DNA from: Borrelia coriaceae
GTDB lineage: Bacteria; Spirochaetota; Spirochaetia; Borreliales; Borreliaceae
Assembly (NCBI RefSeq): GCF_023035295.1
Contig: NZ_CP075079.1
Location: 1-29,804 of the forward strand
DNA: 29,804 bases
Direction: 5' to 3'
Made by a program: the position numbers and the translations under genes. This document shows, piece after piece, positions 23,674 to 29,804 of this stretch. Every line of letters begins with the position of its first letter. Within the stretch, counting starts at the first letter, position 1. The notes below the pieces were generated by a model. It ran no database searches. It saw only the letters and a list, made by a program, of their open reading frames with translations, and was not told the origin of the DNA.

Positions 23674-24734
23674 ATGCAAATATTTATCAAATTATTAGTA
23701 CTTTGTAGTACATTATTCTTGTATTGTTGCAATTCGGATAAAATTAATGGCACGTCTGATAAGACTATACCAAAACCACATAAATTACCTAATAAAGGTC
23801 CAAATAATCTACAGACTAAAACCCGTAAACCAGCCGAAACAAGAACTGATACTTTAACTGCTGAGAATACTATCACTAATAAACCACCCGAAACAAGAAC
23901 TGATACTTTAACTGCTGAGAATACTATCACTAATAAACCACCCGAAACAAGAGTTGCTACTTTAATTGATGATGAAAAGCAAAAATTGACGTTCTTATAA
24001 ATGCATTTAATAAAGTAATAGAGTTAAAACTATTACCAGATGATGAATTACAAAAAAGTCAAAACTTTTTAAATTGGATACGATCAAAAGACGTACAAGA
24101 ACAAAAAGAATTAGCTAATGCTTTTACTCTAGTCTATGATTTCTTAAAAGACACAAAACCCTCACAATTAAATAATTTAACCCTTACTCAACTTATAAGT
24201 AACACTTTGACTTGCGGAGCTACAAATCAATGTAATGATACATATACAAATATTCAAGATATACAAATGTTTTTTACAAATGTTCTAAAGCAAGCATCTT
24301 TCCAAAAAGATACCAATGCAATGATATTTCAAGCTCTCAAGATAGAATTACTTAACCCACATCATCATGGAGCTAGTTCATTAGGAAAAAAGTTATACGA
24401 AAGAAGAATAAGAATGCAACTAAAAAATGATAATAACCGAACACAGGCTTTTAACTTCTTAATAAATGCTTTTCCACAGGACATGTATAATACTATATAC
24501 GAGATACTAAAGATCGCGGTTCAGCATTGGGCTTACACTATAATGTTAGATTCTATATTAGATCATATACATACTGAACTTAACAAGTGTAATGGAAATG
24601 AAGCTGGTAAAAATAATCTTGCAATTCGCATAAAAGACTATTTTGTAAAAGCAGAACAAGACAATACATCTTATACTGACCACAACATATTTAATAAATT
24701 TAAAACTGAAGTATTAAGCGATTGTCAAAAGTAA
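23674..24734 (+). pseudogene. mlp: Mlp-family lipoprotein gene broken by a one-base frameshift
   Basis: Surface lipoprotein gene. Signal MQIFIKLLVLCSTLFLYCC has a spirochaete-type lipobox; a Thr/Pro repeat region follows, then Mlp-like DDEKQKLTFL, where TAA stops the frame at 23998-24000. The next frame continues without a break, LINAFNKVIELKLLPDDELQ, to SILDHIHTELNKCNGNEAGK (the Mlp signature) and ends at 24734. Adding one A after TTCTTA restores a single frame of about 353 codons, about twice the usual Mlp length. It could be a true inactivation, a phase switch or a sequencing error. A TTG-started frame from 24207 exists but looks like the tail only. Confidence 0.82.
23834..23967 (+). repeat. 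54-bp tandem repeat inside mlp
   Basis: Two full copies (23834-23887, 23888-23941), almost identical, and the start of a third. Each encodes PETRTDTLTAENTITNKP (first copy AETRT after a Pro codon shift). In-frame period, so copy-number changes would lengthen or shorten the exposed stalk of the lipoprotein. Confidence 0.85.
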
Positions 24735-24743
24735 ACAAAAGAT

Positions 24744-24805
24744 AAATACACCTCTCATAATTAAGGCTTGCAAGACAAGAAAGAGTACTTAAGAGAGGTG
24801 TATTT
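24744..24805 (+). other. Long inverted repeat after mlp
   Basis: 13-bp arms AAATACACCTCTC (24744-24756) and GAGAGGTGTATTT (24793-24805) around 36 bases that hold a second pair TTAAG/CTTAA and the palindrome CTTGCAAG. It begins nine bases after the mlp stop. No T run follows on the + strand, so a terminator is doubtful; a recombinase site or structured 3' RNA end is also possible. Confidence 0.6.
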
Positions 24806-25114
24806 AAAAAAAGTAATAGTTTATAAGGAAATATAAATTAAAGTGATTACAAAAATGGCAAGTTGAACAAAAAAGTTAACTTGAGGTTAACTGATAGTAA
24901 GAAGTTAAAATTTATTATACATAAATGTATCACCGTAAAATGAAAAGTTATTCAAAAAGATCATAGAGTAGATATAGAGTAAATAATTTAGTATTTGTAA
25001 AATATAAGACAAAGTACCTATTGAATAATAGTTTAAGATACAAAAAAATAAACATTCTAGTTATAAAAATGACCTTAAAGACAATATTTTATATACAATG
25101 CTAAGCATCTAAAT
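24806..25114. other. Non-coding stretch between mlp and integrase
   Basis: No coding frame seen. Contains AGTTAACTTGAGGTTAACT at 24874-24892 (the half GTTAACT repeated) and ATGCTAAGCAT at 25098-25108 (odd palindrome just upstream of the integrase promoter). Otherwise simple AT-rich sequence. Confidence 0.5.
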
Positions 25115-25144
25115 TTGACTTTAAGAGTAAGTATTTGCTAAGAT
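25115..25144 (+). promoter_or_regulatory. Integrase promoter candidate
   Basis: -35 TTGACT (25115-25120), 18-bp spacer, -10 TAAGAT (25139-25144). Start near 25151 gives a leader of about 47 bases, which contains AGTTAACTT at 25180-25188 and no good ribosome site. Confidence 0.55.
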
Positions 25145-25197
25145 TTTTATAGTTAAATTTATATATTTTTAATGTGTTTAGTTAACTTGTAAAGTAC

Positions 25198-25935
25198 ATG
25201 CAAAGAGAACATTTAATTAATAAGTTAATAAAGGAAAATACACAATTAAATGAAGAACTAAATCTTCTAAAACTTAATCTTAAAGATAAAAAGACTAAGC
25301 AAACAAGAAGTATTCCTATAAGGTTTTATCTTAACGATAAGATAATAAGATTAGTAAAGAGGTGTATAGAAAAACTTAAAGAAAAAGATCCAATCTCAGG
25401 ATGGTTTGTATACTTACTCTCAATTACTGGCTGTAGAGGTGTTGAGATTCAAAATGTAAAACTTACTGATATCTCTAAAGAGAGGAGTAGTGATGGTGAA
25501 ATGTTTTATTCTATTCGTGTAAATGTAGCTAAAAAAAGAAATAGTATATGCATAAGAGAAGTAGTCATTAGCAAATCTGAATTCAACTCTATAATGCAAG
25601 CGCATCAAAACTACTTTCTATCTAAAGGAAAAGACACAAGGCGTACATATCTCTTTCAAAAAAGTAAAGTTAAATTTAAAGACAACAAAATTGATATAAT
25701 TAACATTTCAAAACAGTTTAAGGAATTACTAGTTAAATCTGGATTTAAATATCGTAAGTCCTTACATATATGCCGTAATATATTTATAGCATCACTTAAA
25801 GCTAAAGGATACAATTCATTTGAAATAAAAGAACTTATGAAATACTCATCCACTTCTGAAATTGATAATGTCTATGGCCTATCCAGTGCTAGTAAGATAC
25901 AAGCTTACAAAGATATCAAAAATAGCTTAAATTAA
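25198..25935 (+). CDS. Small tyrosine recombinase (integrase)
   Basis: 245 residues: a short coiled-coil start (residues 5-30) and a catalytic domain only. Active-site set: R80 in ITGCRGVEI, K112 or K113 in NVAKKRNS, H190-x-x-R193 in SLHICRN, and the nucleophile Y226 in DNVYGLSS. The usual Gly-His/Trp step between them is MKYSS here, a missing or changed histidine. The usual core-binding domain (about 80-100 residues) is absent or reduced. An in-frame stop just upstream leaves ATG 25198 as the start, without a Shine-Dalgarno. It may resolve plasmid multimers or integrate the element. Confidence 0.82.
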   Translation: MQREHLINKLIKENTQLNEELNLLKLNLKDKKTKQTRSIPIRFYLNDKIIRLVKRCIEKLKEKDPISGWFVYLLSITGCRGVEIQNVKLTDISKERSSDGEMFYSIRVNVAKKRNSICIREVVISKSEFNSIMQAHQNYFLSKGKDTRRTYLFQKSKVKFKDNKIDIINISKQFKELLVKSGFKYRKSLHICRNIFIASLKAKGYNSFEIKELMKYSSTSEIDNVYGLSSASKIQAYKDIKNSLN

Positions 25936-26016
25936 CTACTAGTTTTTGCTAAAATATTGTATAATATTAACAAATGAAAAACTAAACAAGCAAAATTTTA
26001 CTTCATATAAAAACTA

Positions 26017-26041
26017 AGAGGCTTTAGGTCTCTATTTTTTT
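26017..26041 (+). terminator. Rho-independent terminator after integrase
   Basis: Stem AGAGGC / GTCTCT with one G-U pair, loop TTTAG, then ATTTTTTT. It lies between the converging integrase and methylase genes. On the - strand the G-U becomes A-C, so it mainly serves the + strand. The same gap holds TAGTTTTTGCTA at 25940-25951 right after the integrase stop. Confidence 0.72.
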
Positions 26042-26057
26042 ACACATAAATTAATAC

Positions 26058-26870
26058 CTATATACTGAATATTTCCTTTTGGATATACCTAGTGTTTTTA
26101 CAAGTTATACTTGATTTACTAGTTTTGTATGAAGTTGCTAGTATCTCATATTTAGTATGACCAAAAGTATTAGCTATACCACTTGATAAAGCTATATAAT
26201 TAATATGAAGATTATATTTTAAAAAAAGTTCTAATACCTCCTTATCATCAAATTCACTTATTGCAAACTTCCAATTATATCTCTTCATTTCTATAATGAG
26301 CTTTTCTAAACAGTCTAAATTCCAACCCCGATTCTCATGCAAACGACCTCGTGATATTGAATATGGAGGATCAAGATATACAAATGTTGAAGGAATCTTA
26401 TCTTTCTTAGTTACAGCATTTAAAAAGTCAAATATGTCACGAGAAGTCAATACTGCAAAATTAAGCATTTCTTTGATTTTGGATTTATAAGTATTTAACT
26501 TCTCTAAAAATAGTTTCTTAGAATTATTTTTATTAAATTTTATAGTTGTACTACATGTACCATAAATAGAATACAGAGTCCTTAATATGACATATTCTAT
26601 TTTATCTTGATTCTCATTTATAACTCTGTCATAAATAATTGCTTCTCTTACACGTCTGTAAAGCAAATCAGGATCTTGTTTTAAAAAATAAAAAAGCTTG
26701 TATATAAACTTAGAATTATCATTGAGTATGTTATAACAAGCTAATGGTTTTGCAAAAAATATAGATCCAGTACCAAAAAATCCTTCGATATATAAAGTAT
26801 GTTTAGGAAAAAGACTTATAATGTTGGCTTTGTACCTATACTTACTGCCTTCTCTATTTAATAATTTCAA
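26058..26870 (-). CDS. Dam-type DNA adenine-N6 methyltransferase (D12 class)
   Basis: 270 residues. AdoMet-binding motif I at residues 29-38 (EGFFGTGSIFFA), preceded by the N-terminal GSKYRYKANI helix; catalytic motif DPPY at 167-170 followed by a serine, as in the Dam family. The size matches Dam/DpnM enzymes. Probable target is GATC, but specificity cannot be read from sequence alone. Start TTG at 26870 overlaps the preceding TGA (TTGA), so it depends on re-initiation. Last gene of the DNA-metabolism operon. Likely role: self-marking of phage DNA against host restriction. Confidence 0.87.
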   Translation of the reverse strand: MKLLNREGSKYRYKANIISLFPKHTLYIEGFFGTGSIFFAKPLACYNILNDNSKFIYKLFYFLKQDPDLLYRRVREAIIYDRVINENQDKIEYVILRTLYSIYGTCSTTIKFNKNNSKKLFLEKLNTYKSKIKEMLNFAVLTSRDIFDFLNAVTKKDKIPSTFVYLDPPYSISRGRLHENRGWNLDCLEKLIIEMKRYNWKFAISEFDDKEVLELFLKYNLHINYIALSSGIANTFGHTKYEILATSYKTSKSSITCKNTRYIQKEIFSI

Positions 26871-27283
26871 ATTTTATTAAATACCCTTTTTGATGTAACT
26901 TGATATTCCTTACCTTTTCTATCAAGACACAATGAGTCATAACATACTAAGGAATTATTAGTTGCTATAAAATGATAACCTTGTATACCTTTGATTTTAA
27001 CTTCACTTATTTCAAATTCATTCAATTTACATTTATAAGAATGGTGTTCCCATCTTACATCACTATTAATACCATAGTATTTAAGTATTTTGCATGGATT
27101 TAAAATAAAACAATTACATTTCATATATCCTAAATCAACAAACTTGTGATAATTAACATTAATATCATTGATACTAAATTGTAATTTCTTAAAGTTTGCT
27201 ATGTAATAATGAAGAGATAAAAAGTAACATCCCCAGCGCTGTATCTGAAGAACTAGCTTAGGATCATCTTGTTTTACACACAT
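26867..27283 (-). CDS. DUF261-family protein, unknown function
   Basis: 138 residues. Segments WGCYFLSLHYYIANFKKLQF, NCFILNPCKILKYYGI and GIQGYHFIATNNSLVCYDS with several cysteines; the C-H-N/D spread (C in RWGCYF, H in GYHF, D in YDS) recalls a papain-like cysteine peptidase fold. I recall the family as DUF261, found on Borrelia plasmids. Leader GGAGGTTAAAGGTTAAAG precedes the ATG. It overlaps the methylase start by four bases. The peptidase idea is inference only. Confidence 0.68.
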   Translation of the reverse strand: MCVKQDDPKLVLQIQRWGCYFLSLHYYIANFKKLQFSINDINVNYHKFVDLGYMKCNCFILNPCKILKYYGINSDVRWEHHSYKCKLNEFEISEVKIKGIQGYHFIATNNSLVCYDSLCLDRKGKEYQVTSKRVFNKI

Positions 27284-27312
27284 CTTTAACCTTTAACCTC
27301 CTTAACCAATAT

Positions 27313-27654
27313 TTAAGCTATCTCTATAGAAAACCCTAAACTTAAAACCTCATTAAAAAAATACAACATCCGATCTAAAAACATAGATAATTTAAATGAC
27401 TTATTTACAAAAAGACTCTTCTTATTAATCTTGGTGATTCCACATTCAAAAGCTTCTTCATAATCTTCTTTGCAAAATCCCAAAAATAAATCGAGACACC
27501 ATTTAGCATTTCCTATAGTAAACCCTTGCTTATTAAGATTTTCAAACATAATGTCTCCATCATCATCTTTCCTATTAAATAAAACATTTTCAAAATCATC
27601 ACTATTACTAAGCATTTCTTTTACAATCTCACTCTTAGAGATAACCTTACCCAA
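27313..27654 (-). CDS. Unknown acidic helical protein in the recombination operon
   Basis: 113 residues, not recognised. Acidic N-terminal half (EMLSNSDDFENV, RKDDDGDIMFENL), then FTIGNAKWCLDLFLGFCKEDYEEAFECG and an amphipathic C-terminal helix (MFLDRMLYFFNEVLSLGF). Start TTG at 27654, 25 bases after the ssb stop, with a weak AAGAG upstream. Small acidic phage proteins in early operons often inhibit host defences, but nothing specific points to that here. Confidence 0.6.
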   Translation of the reverse strand: MGKVISKSEIVKEMLSNSDDFENVLFNRKDDDGDIMFENLNKQGFTIGNAKWCLDLFLGFCKEDYEEAFECGITKINKKSLFVNKSFKLSMFLDRMLYFFNEVLSLGFSIEIA

Positions 27655-27679
27655 ATTTAAACTCTTTGGCTTCTAATCA

Positions 27680-28075
27680 TTAAAATGGAATATCTTCATC
27701 AAACTCTTCTTTAGAGTTAATATAACTAGTTTTTTGAACATTATTATGTGAGGTTAAAACTTGAATCTCATTAACTAAAACACTGTACCTAGTTTTATTC
27801 TCACCAGTACGCTTACAAGACCAACTCTCATGACGCAATGATCCAGTAATTACAACTTGTGTTCCCTTAGTAAGAAGCTGAATTAAACTCTCAGACCTCT
27901 TACCAAATAAAACACAATCAAAAAAGTGAGAATGGTTAGTGAATTTATCATCTTTCTTAAATCCCCTATTATTAGCTAAAGTAAACTTTAAAGCAGGAAT
28001 TTTATTACCAAAATAAGCAAATTCACAGTCCCTAGTTAAACGACCCGACATACTTAAACAATTAATATCAAACAT
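27680..28075 (-). CDS. ssb: Single-stranded DNA-binding protein
   Basis: 131 residues. OB-fold signature: INCLSMSGRLTRDCEF, FFDCVLFGKRSESL, GTQVVITGSLRHESW and RYSVLVNEIQVL. The linker is short and the acidic tip DEDIPF (126-131) is the classical docking end for SSB partners. It protects single strands made by the exonuclease and can load RecT-type proteins. AAGGA lies before the ATG, which overlaps the small membrane gene upstream by eight bases. Confidence 0.93.
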   Translation of the reverse strand: MFDINCLSMSGRLTRDCEFAYFGNKIPALKFTLANNRGFKKDDKFTNHSHFFDCVLFGKRSESLIQLLTKGTQVVITGSLRHESWSCKRTGENKTRYSVLVNEIQVLTSHNNVQKTSYINSKEEFDEDIPF

Positions 28076-28274
28076 TAGAATTTTCCTTATCTTTTAATCT
28101 ACTTAGCATTTCCATGCGTATTAAGTCATGTTCGAATCGTTTTAGGTCTGCTAAAAATTCTTGTCTTGAACATAGATTATAAACAACTCTTTCTATAATC
28201 CTTTTGCAAAGCCCACACAAGAACTTTATAAGTTTATAAGATATAAATAAGGATAATACTATCATCAAGCCCAT
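28068..28274 (-). CDS. Small membrane protein of the recombination operon
   Basis: 68 residues: one N-terminal membrane segment (MIVLSLFISYKLIKFLCGLC, about 4-23) and a basic/helical cytoplasmic part (RQEFLADLKRFEHDLIRMEM). AGGAGAGG lies before the ATG, supporting a real gene. Not recognised. It lies between exo and ssb genes, unusual for a membrane protein; membrane tethering of the recombination set or a superinfection role are guesses. Confidence 0.65.
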   Translation of the reverse strand: MGLMIVLSLFISYKLIKFLCGLCKRIIERVVYNLCSRQEFLADLKRFEHDLIRMEMLSRLKDKENSNV

Positions 28275-28286
28275 GTGTTTCCTCTC

Positions 28287-29630
28287 CTAAACAGCACTTA
28301 TACTAGATGTAGACCAATCATTATCTAAATCTAAACTATCAAAATTGAAGTTAATATCACCACCTAAAGACTTAAATCTATCCTTAATAGCTCTCTTAGT
28401 TGTATCTATAGAGAATAGATTGCCTTCAAGATAATAATGTATATGTTCAAGTAAAGAGAATTCTCCTAAAACTGAGTTTATACATAATTTAAGCTTATCT
28501 TTAATAGGCTTTGTTATCTTATCTAACTCTAACTTATGTTTTTTTTTAGTATCATTCTCTACTTTGTCAATTTTACATTGTAAATCATTAATCTCTAATA
28601 AGCATCCCTTTAAACGTTGATTCTCATAAGAATTAGTATCTAAATCAACAGAATTTACAAAATCTAAAAAATCAATCTTGTAATTTGATTTAGATAATTC
28701 ATTATATAAGCAACTAGCCTTAAAGAAATTATCTATAAGAGTAATTAATGCGTCTAAATTAATATTTTTGACATCACAATTTTGTTTTAAATATCTAGCA
28801 ATACGATTAACTTCACTCTCAAGTTTTTCAATACCAAACATTACCTTACTAATAAAGGCATCATTTCTATCTATTACACAGTTAATAGCATCATTACCTA
28901 TGATGAAGAACAAATTACCCTTGCTTAACCCAGTACATGCAAGCTGTACTTGAACTTGAACATAATATTTAAAGAAATATTTATTTTCTAGGAAATTACC
29001 AGTTTTATTATATTCAATAACAGCACTTCTTAAATCAATAGAATCACTGCATTTGATCTCAAGTAATTCTGATTCACCTTCTTTATTTATAAACCAACCA
29101 TCAATTGTAGAACCTATTAAATTGTCTTTTTTACCATACTTTTTGAAGTAATTATACTTATCTATCCCATTAGCATATTTGTTTTTGTATAAAACCTCTA
29201 TGTTATCAGAATATATACGTACAAACTCATCAAATGCTAAATTTTCTAATACCTTGCCTTTTCGCATGCTTAAATTATCTTGAAATGGAATTTCCCTATC
29301 TATAGATTTTAAAATCCTTTCAAGAACAAGTTTTGAAACACTTTCAGTACCAATAAACATGCTTCCAACTTCACTTGCTCCCATACGTCTTAAAGATTGT
29401 CTTTGAATACTAAAATCAACTTCACTATTAAACTTAAAACATTCACTCTTACCAATTTTTGGTAGCTTACGACCTATTTTGTTTATTTTACTTATTTGTT
29501 TTTGCTTACCCTTAACCTGCTCTTGACTTTGATATGCAACTGCTTCAAAACTTTCAAACATTTTTTGACTGTATAAACCAAGATGTCGCACCTTAACCTC
29601 ATTATTGTTATTTATATTTTTTGAAATCAC
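28287..29630 (-). CDS. YqaJ-type 5'-3' exonuclease (DUF244 family)
   Basis: 447 residues from GTG 29630. PD-(D/E)xK nuclease of the lambda exonuclease/YqaJ type. Using the longer frame numbering from 29654: GASE at 92-95, E137 in GKVLE, D185 in STIDGW, E199 and K201 in LLEIKC, and YYVQVQVQL at 230-238 (the YqaJ glutamine motif). The last third is a charged coiled coil (LEINDLQCKIDKVEND). It would resect DNA ends for RecT. Start choice: GGAGG five bases before GTG 29630, and the aligned recT leader has ATG there; ATGs at 29645 and 29654 are less likely. Confidence 0.85.
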   Translation of the reverse strand: MISKNINNNNEVKVRHLGLYSQKMFESFEAVAYQSQEQVKGKQKQISKINKIGRKLPKIGKSECFKFNSEVDFSIQRQSLRRMGASEVGSMFIGTESVSKLVLERILKSIDREIPFQDNLSMRKGKVLENLAFDEFVRIYSDNIEVLYKNKYANGIDKYNYFKKYGKKDNLIGSTIDGWFINKEGESELLEIKCSDSIDLRSAVIEYNKTGNFLENKYFFKYYVQVQVQLACTGLSKGNLFFIIGNDAINCVIDRNDAFISKVMFGIEKLESEVNRIARYLKQNCDVKNINLDALITLIDNFFKASCLYNELSKSNYKIDFLDFVNSVDLDTNSYENQRLKGCLLEINDLQCKIDKVENDTKKKHKLELDKITKPIKDKLKLCINSVLGEFSLLEHIHYYLEGNLFSIDTTKRAIKDRFKSLGGDINFNFDSLDLDNDWSTSSISAV

Positions 29631-29689
29631 ATTAACCTCCAGCATAGTTTTCACTAATATAAAAGTATATCAAAAATTATTTTTGTCAA
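29628..29689 (-). promoter_or_regulatory. Exonuclease operon promoter and leader
   Basis: - strand: -35 TTGACA (29689-29684) and -10 TATACT (29669-29664), spacer 14, then a leader matching the recT leader at 33 of 37 bases up to the start codon (29664-29628). The short spacer suggests a need for an activator or a different -10. Confidence 0.7.
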
Positions 29690-29743
29690 TTTATTGTTAT
29701 AATTTTGTTCAAAAAGATATAAAAAATTTTTTAAGAAAAAGGT

Positions 29744-29797
29744 TTGCTTTTTAACAAGTACTAAGGTACTATAGTTAGTAAGTTAACTTAATAGGAG
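29744..29797 (+). promoter_or_regulatory. Partition operon promoter, operator-like palindrome and RBS
   Basis: -35 TTGCTT (29744-29749), 17-bp spacer, -10 TACTAT (29767-29772). The perfect 12-bp palindrome TAAGTTAACTTA (29779-29790) covers the expected start point, a good place for autoregulation by a partition protein. AGGAG at 29793-29797 serves the ATG at base 1 across the circle junction. Confidence 0.6.
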
Positions 29798-29804
29798 AAG
29801 ATTC

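Noticed and set aside
23640..23930. - strand Val/Leu-rich repeat frame over mlp
   Set aside because: Mirror of the 54-bp mlp repeat; hydrophobic sequence is a by-product.
24207..24734. Independent gene starting with TTG at 24207
   Set aside because: The same frame is open and Mlp-like upstream to about 23994 and no ribosome site precedes 24207, so it is the 3' part of the broken mlp.
1..29804. tRNA or rRNA genes
   Set aside because: No cloverleaf or conserved rRNA segments noticed on either strand.

Overview
The window reads as one complete circular plasmid-prophage of the Borrelia cp32 family, the family that forms phage phiBB-1 in Lyme Borrelia. Evidence: very AT-rich DNA, the Borrelia four-gene partition locus (PF57/62, PF50, PF32/ParA, PF49), the BlyA/BlyB lysis pair, a Bdr protein, an Mlp-type lipoprotein, and a long collinear block of Borrelia-only phage structural families (DUF685, DUF735, DUF276, DUF777, DUF693, DUF759, DUF787, DUF228, DUF1357 and others; names from memory). 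The ribosome binding site of the first gene lies in the last 12 bases of the window, so the two ends join and the molecule is a circle of about 29.8 kb. I see no Erp (OspE/F/Elp) gene and no rev gene, which are usual on Lyme-group cp32s. That fits a relapsing-fever-group or related Borrelia better than B. burgdorferi, but this is inference.

Layout. (1) 1-2641, + strand: plasmid replication/partition operon, with a 42-bp perfect palindrome between parA and PF49. (2) 2642-3089: non-coding, two tandem copies of a ~132-bp repeat, each with a large hairpin capped by GAAA, then a promoter. (3) 3090-4259, +: RecT/Bet-like annealing protein, ending at a bidirectional terminator. (4) 23496 down to 4327, - strand: the late operon, in the order small and large terminase, Bdr, portal, scaffold, three DUF228 paralogues, major capsid, neck proteins, contractile sheath, tube, tail chaperones, tape measure, hub, spike, baseplate wedge, tail fibre, holin BlyA, BlyB, a small helical protein and a lipoprotein. 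Many of these genes overlap by 1-4 bases. (5) 23674-24734, +: an Mlp lipoprotein gene with 54-bp internal repeats, broken by a one-base frameshift. (6) 24735-25197: non-coding, with a long inverted repeat and the promoter of a small tyrosine recombinase (25198-25935, +). (7) 29630 down to 26058, - strand: early/DNA-metabolism operon: YqaJ-type exonuclease (DUF244), a small membrane protein, SSB, a protein of unknown function, a DUF261 protein and a Dam-type adenine methylase.

How it works together. The exonuclease, SSB and RecT form a Red-like recombination set. The exonuclease operon and recT lie on opposite sides of the partition operon but start with nearly the same promoter-leader (33 of 37 bases identical up to the start codon), so they are probably switched on together. 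The late operon encodes a complete contractile-tailed (myovirus-like) virion. The most interesting unexplained elements are the tandem structured repeats at 2683-2954, the duplicated exo/recT leader, a 12-mer hairpin (TAGTTTTTGCTA) that recurs in intergenic gaps, and an octapeptide-repeat needle in the baseplate spike.
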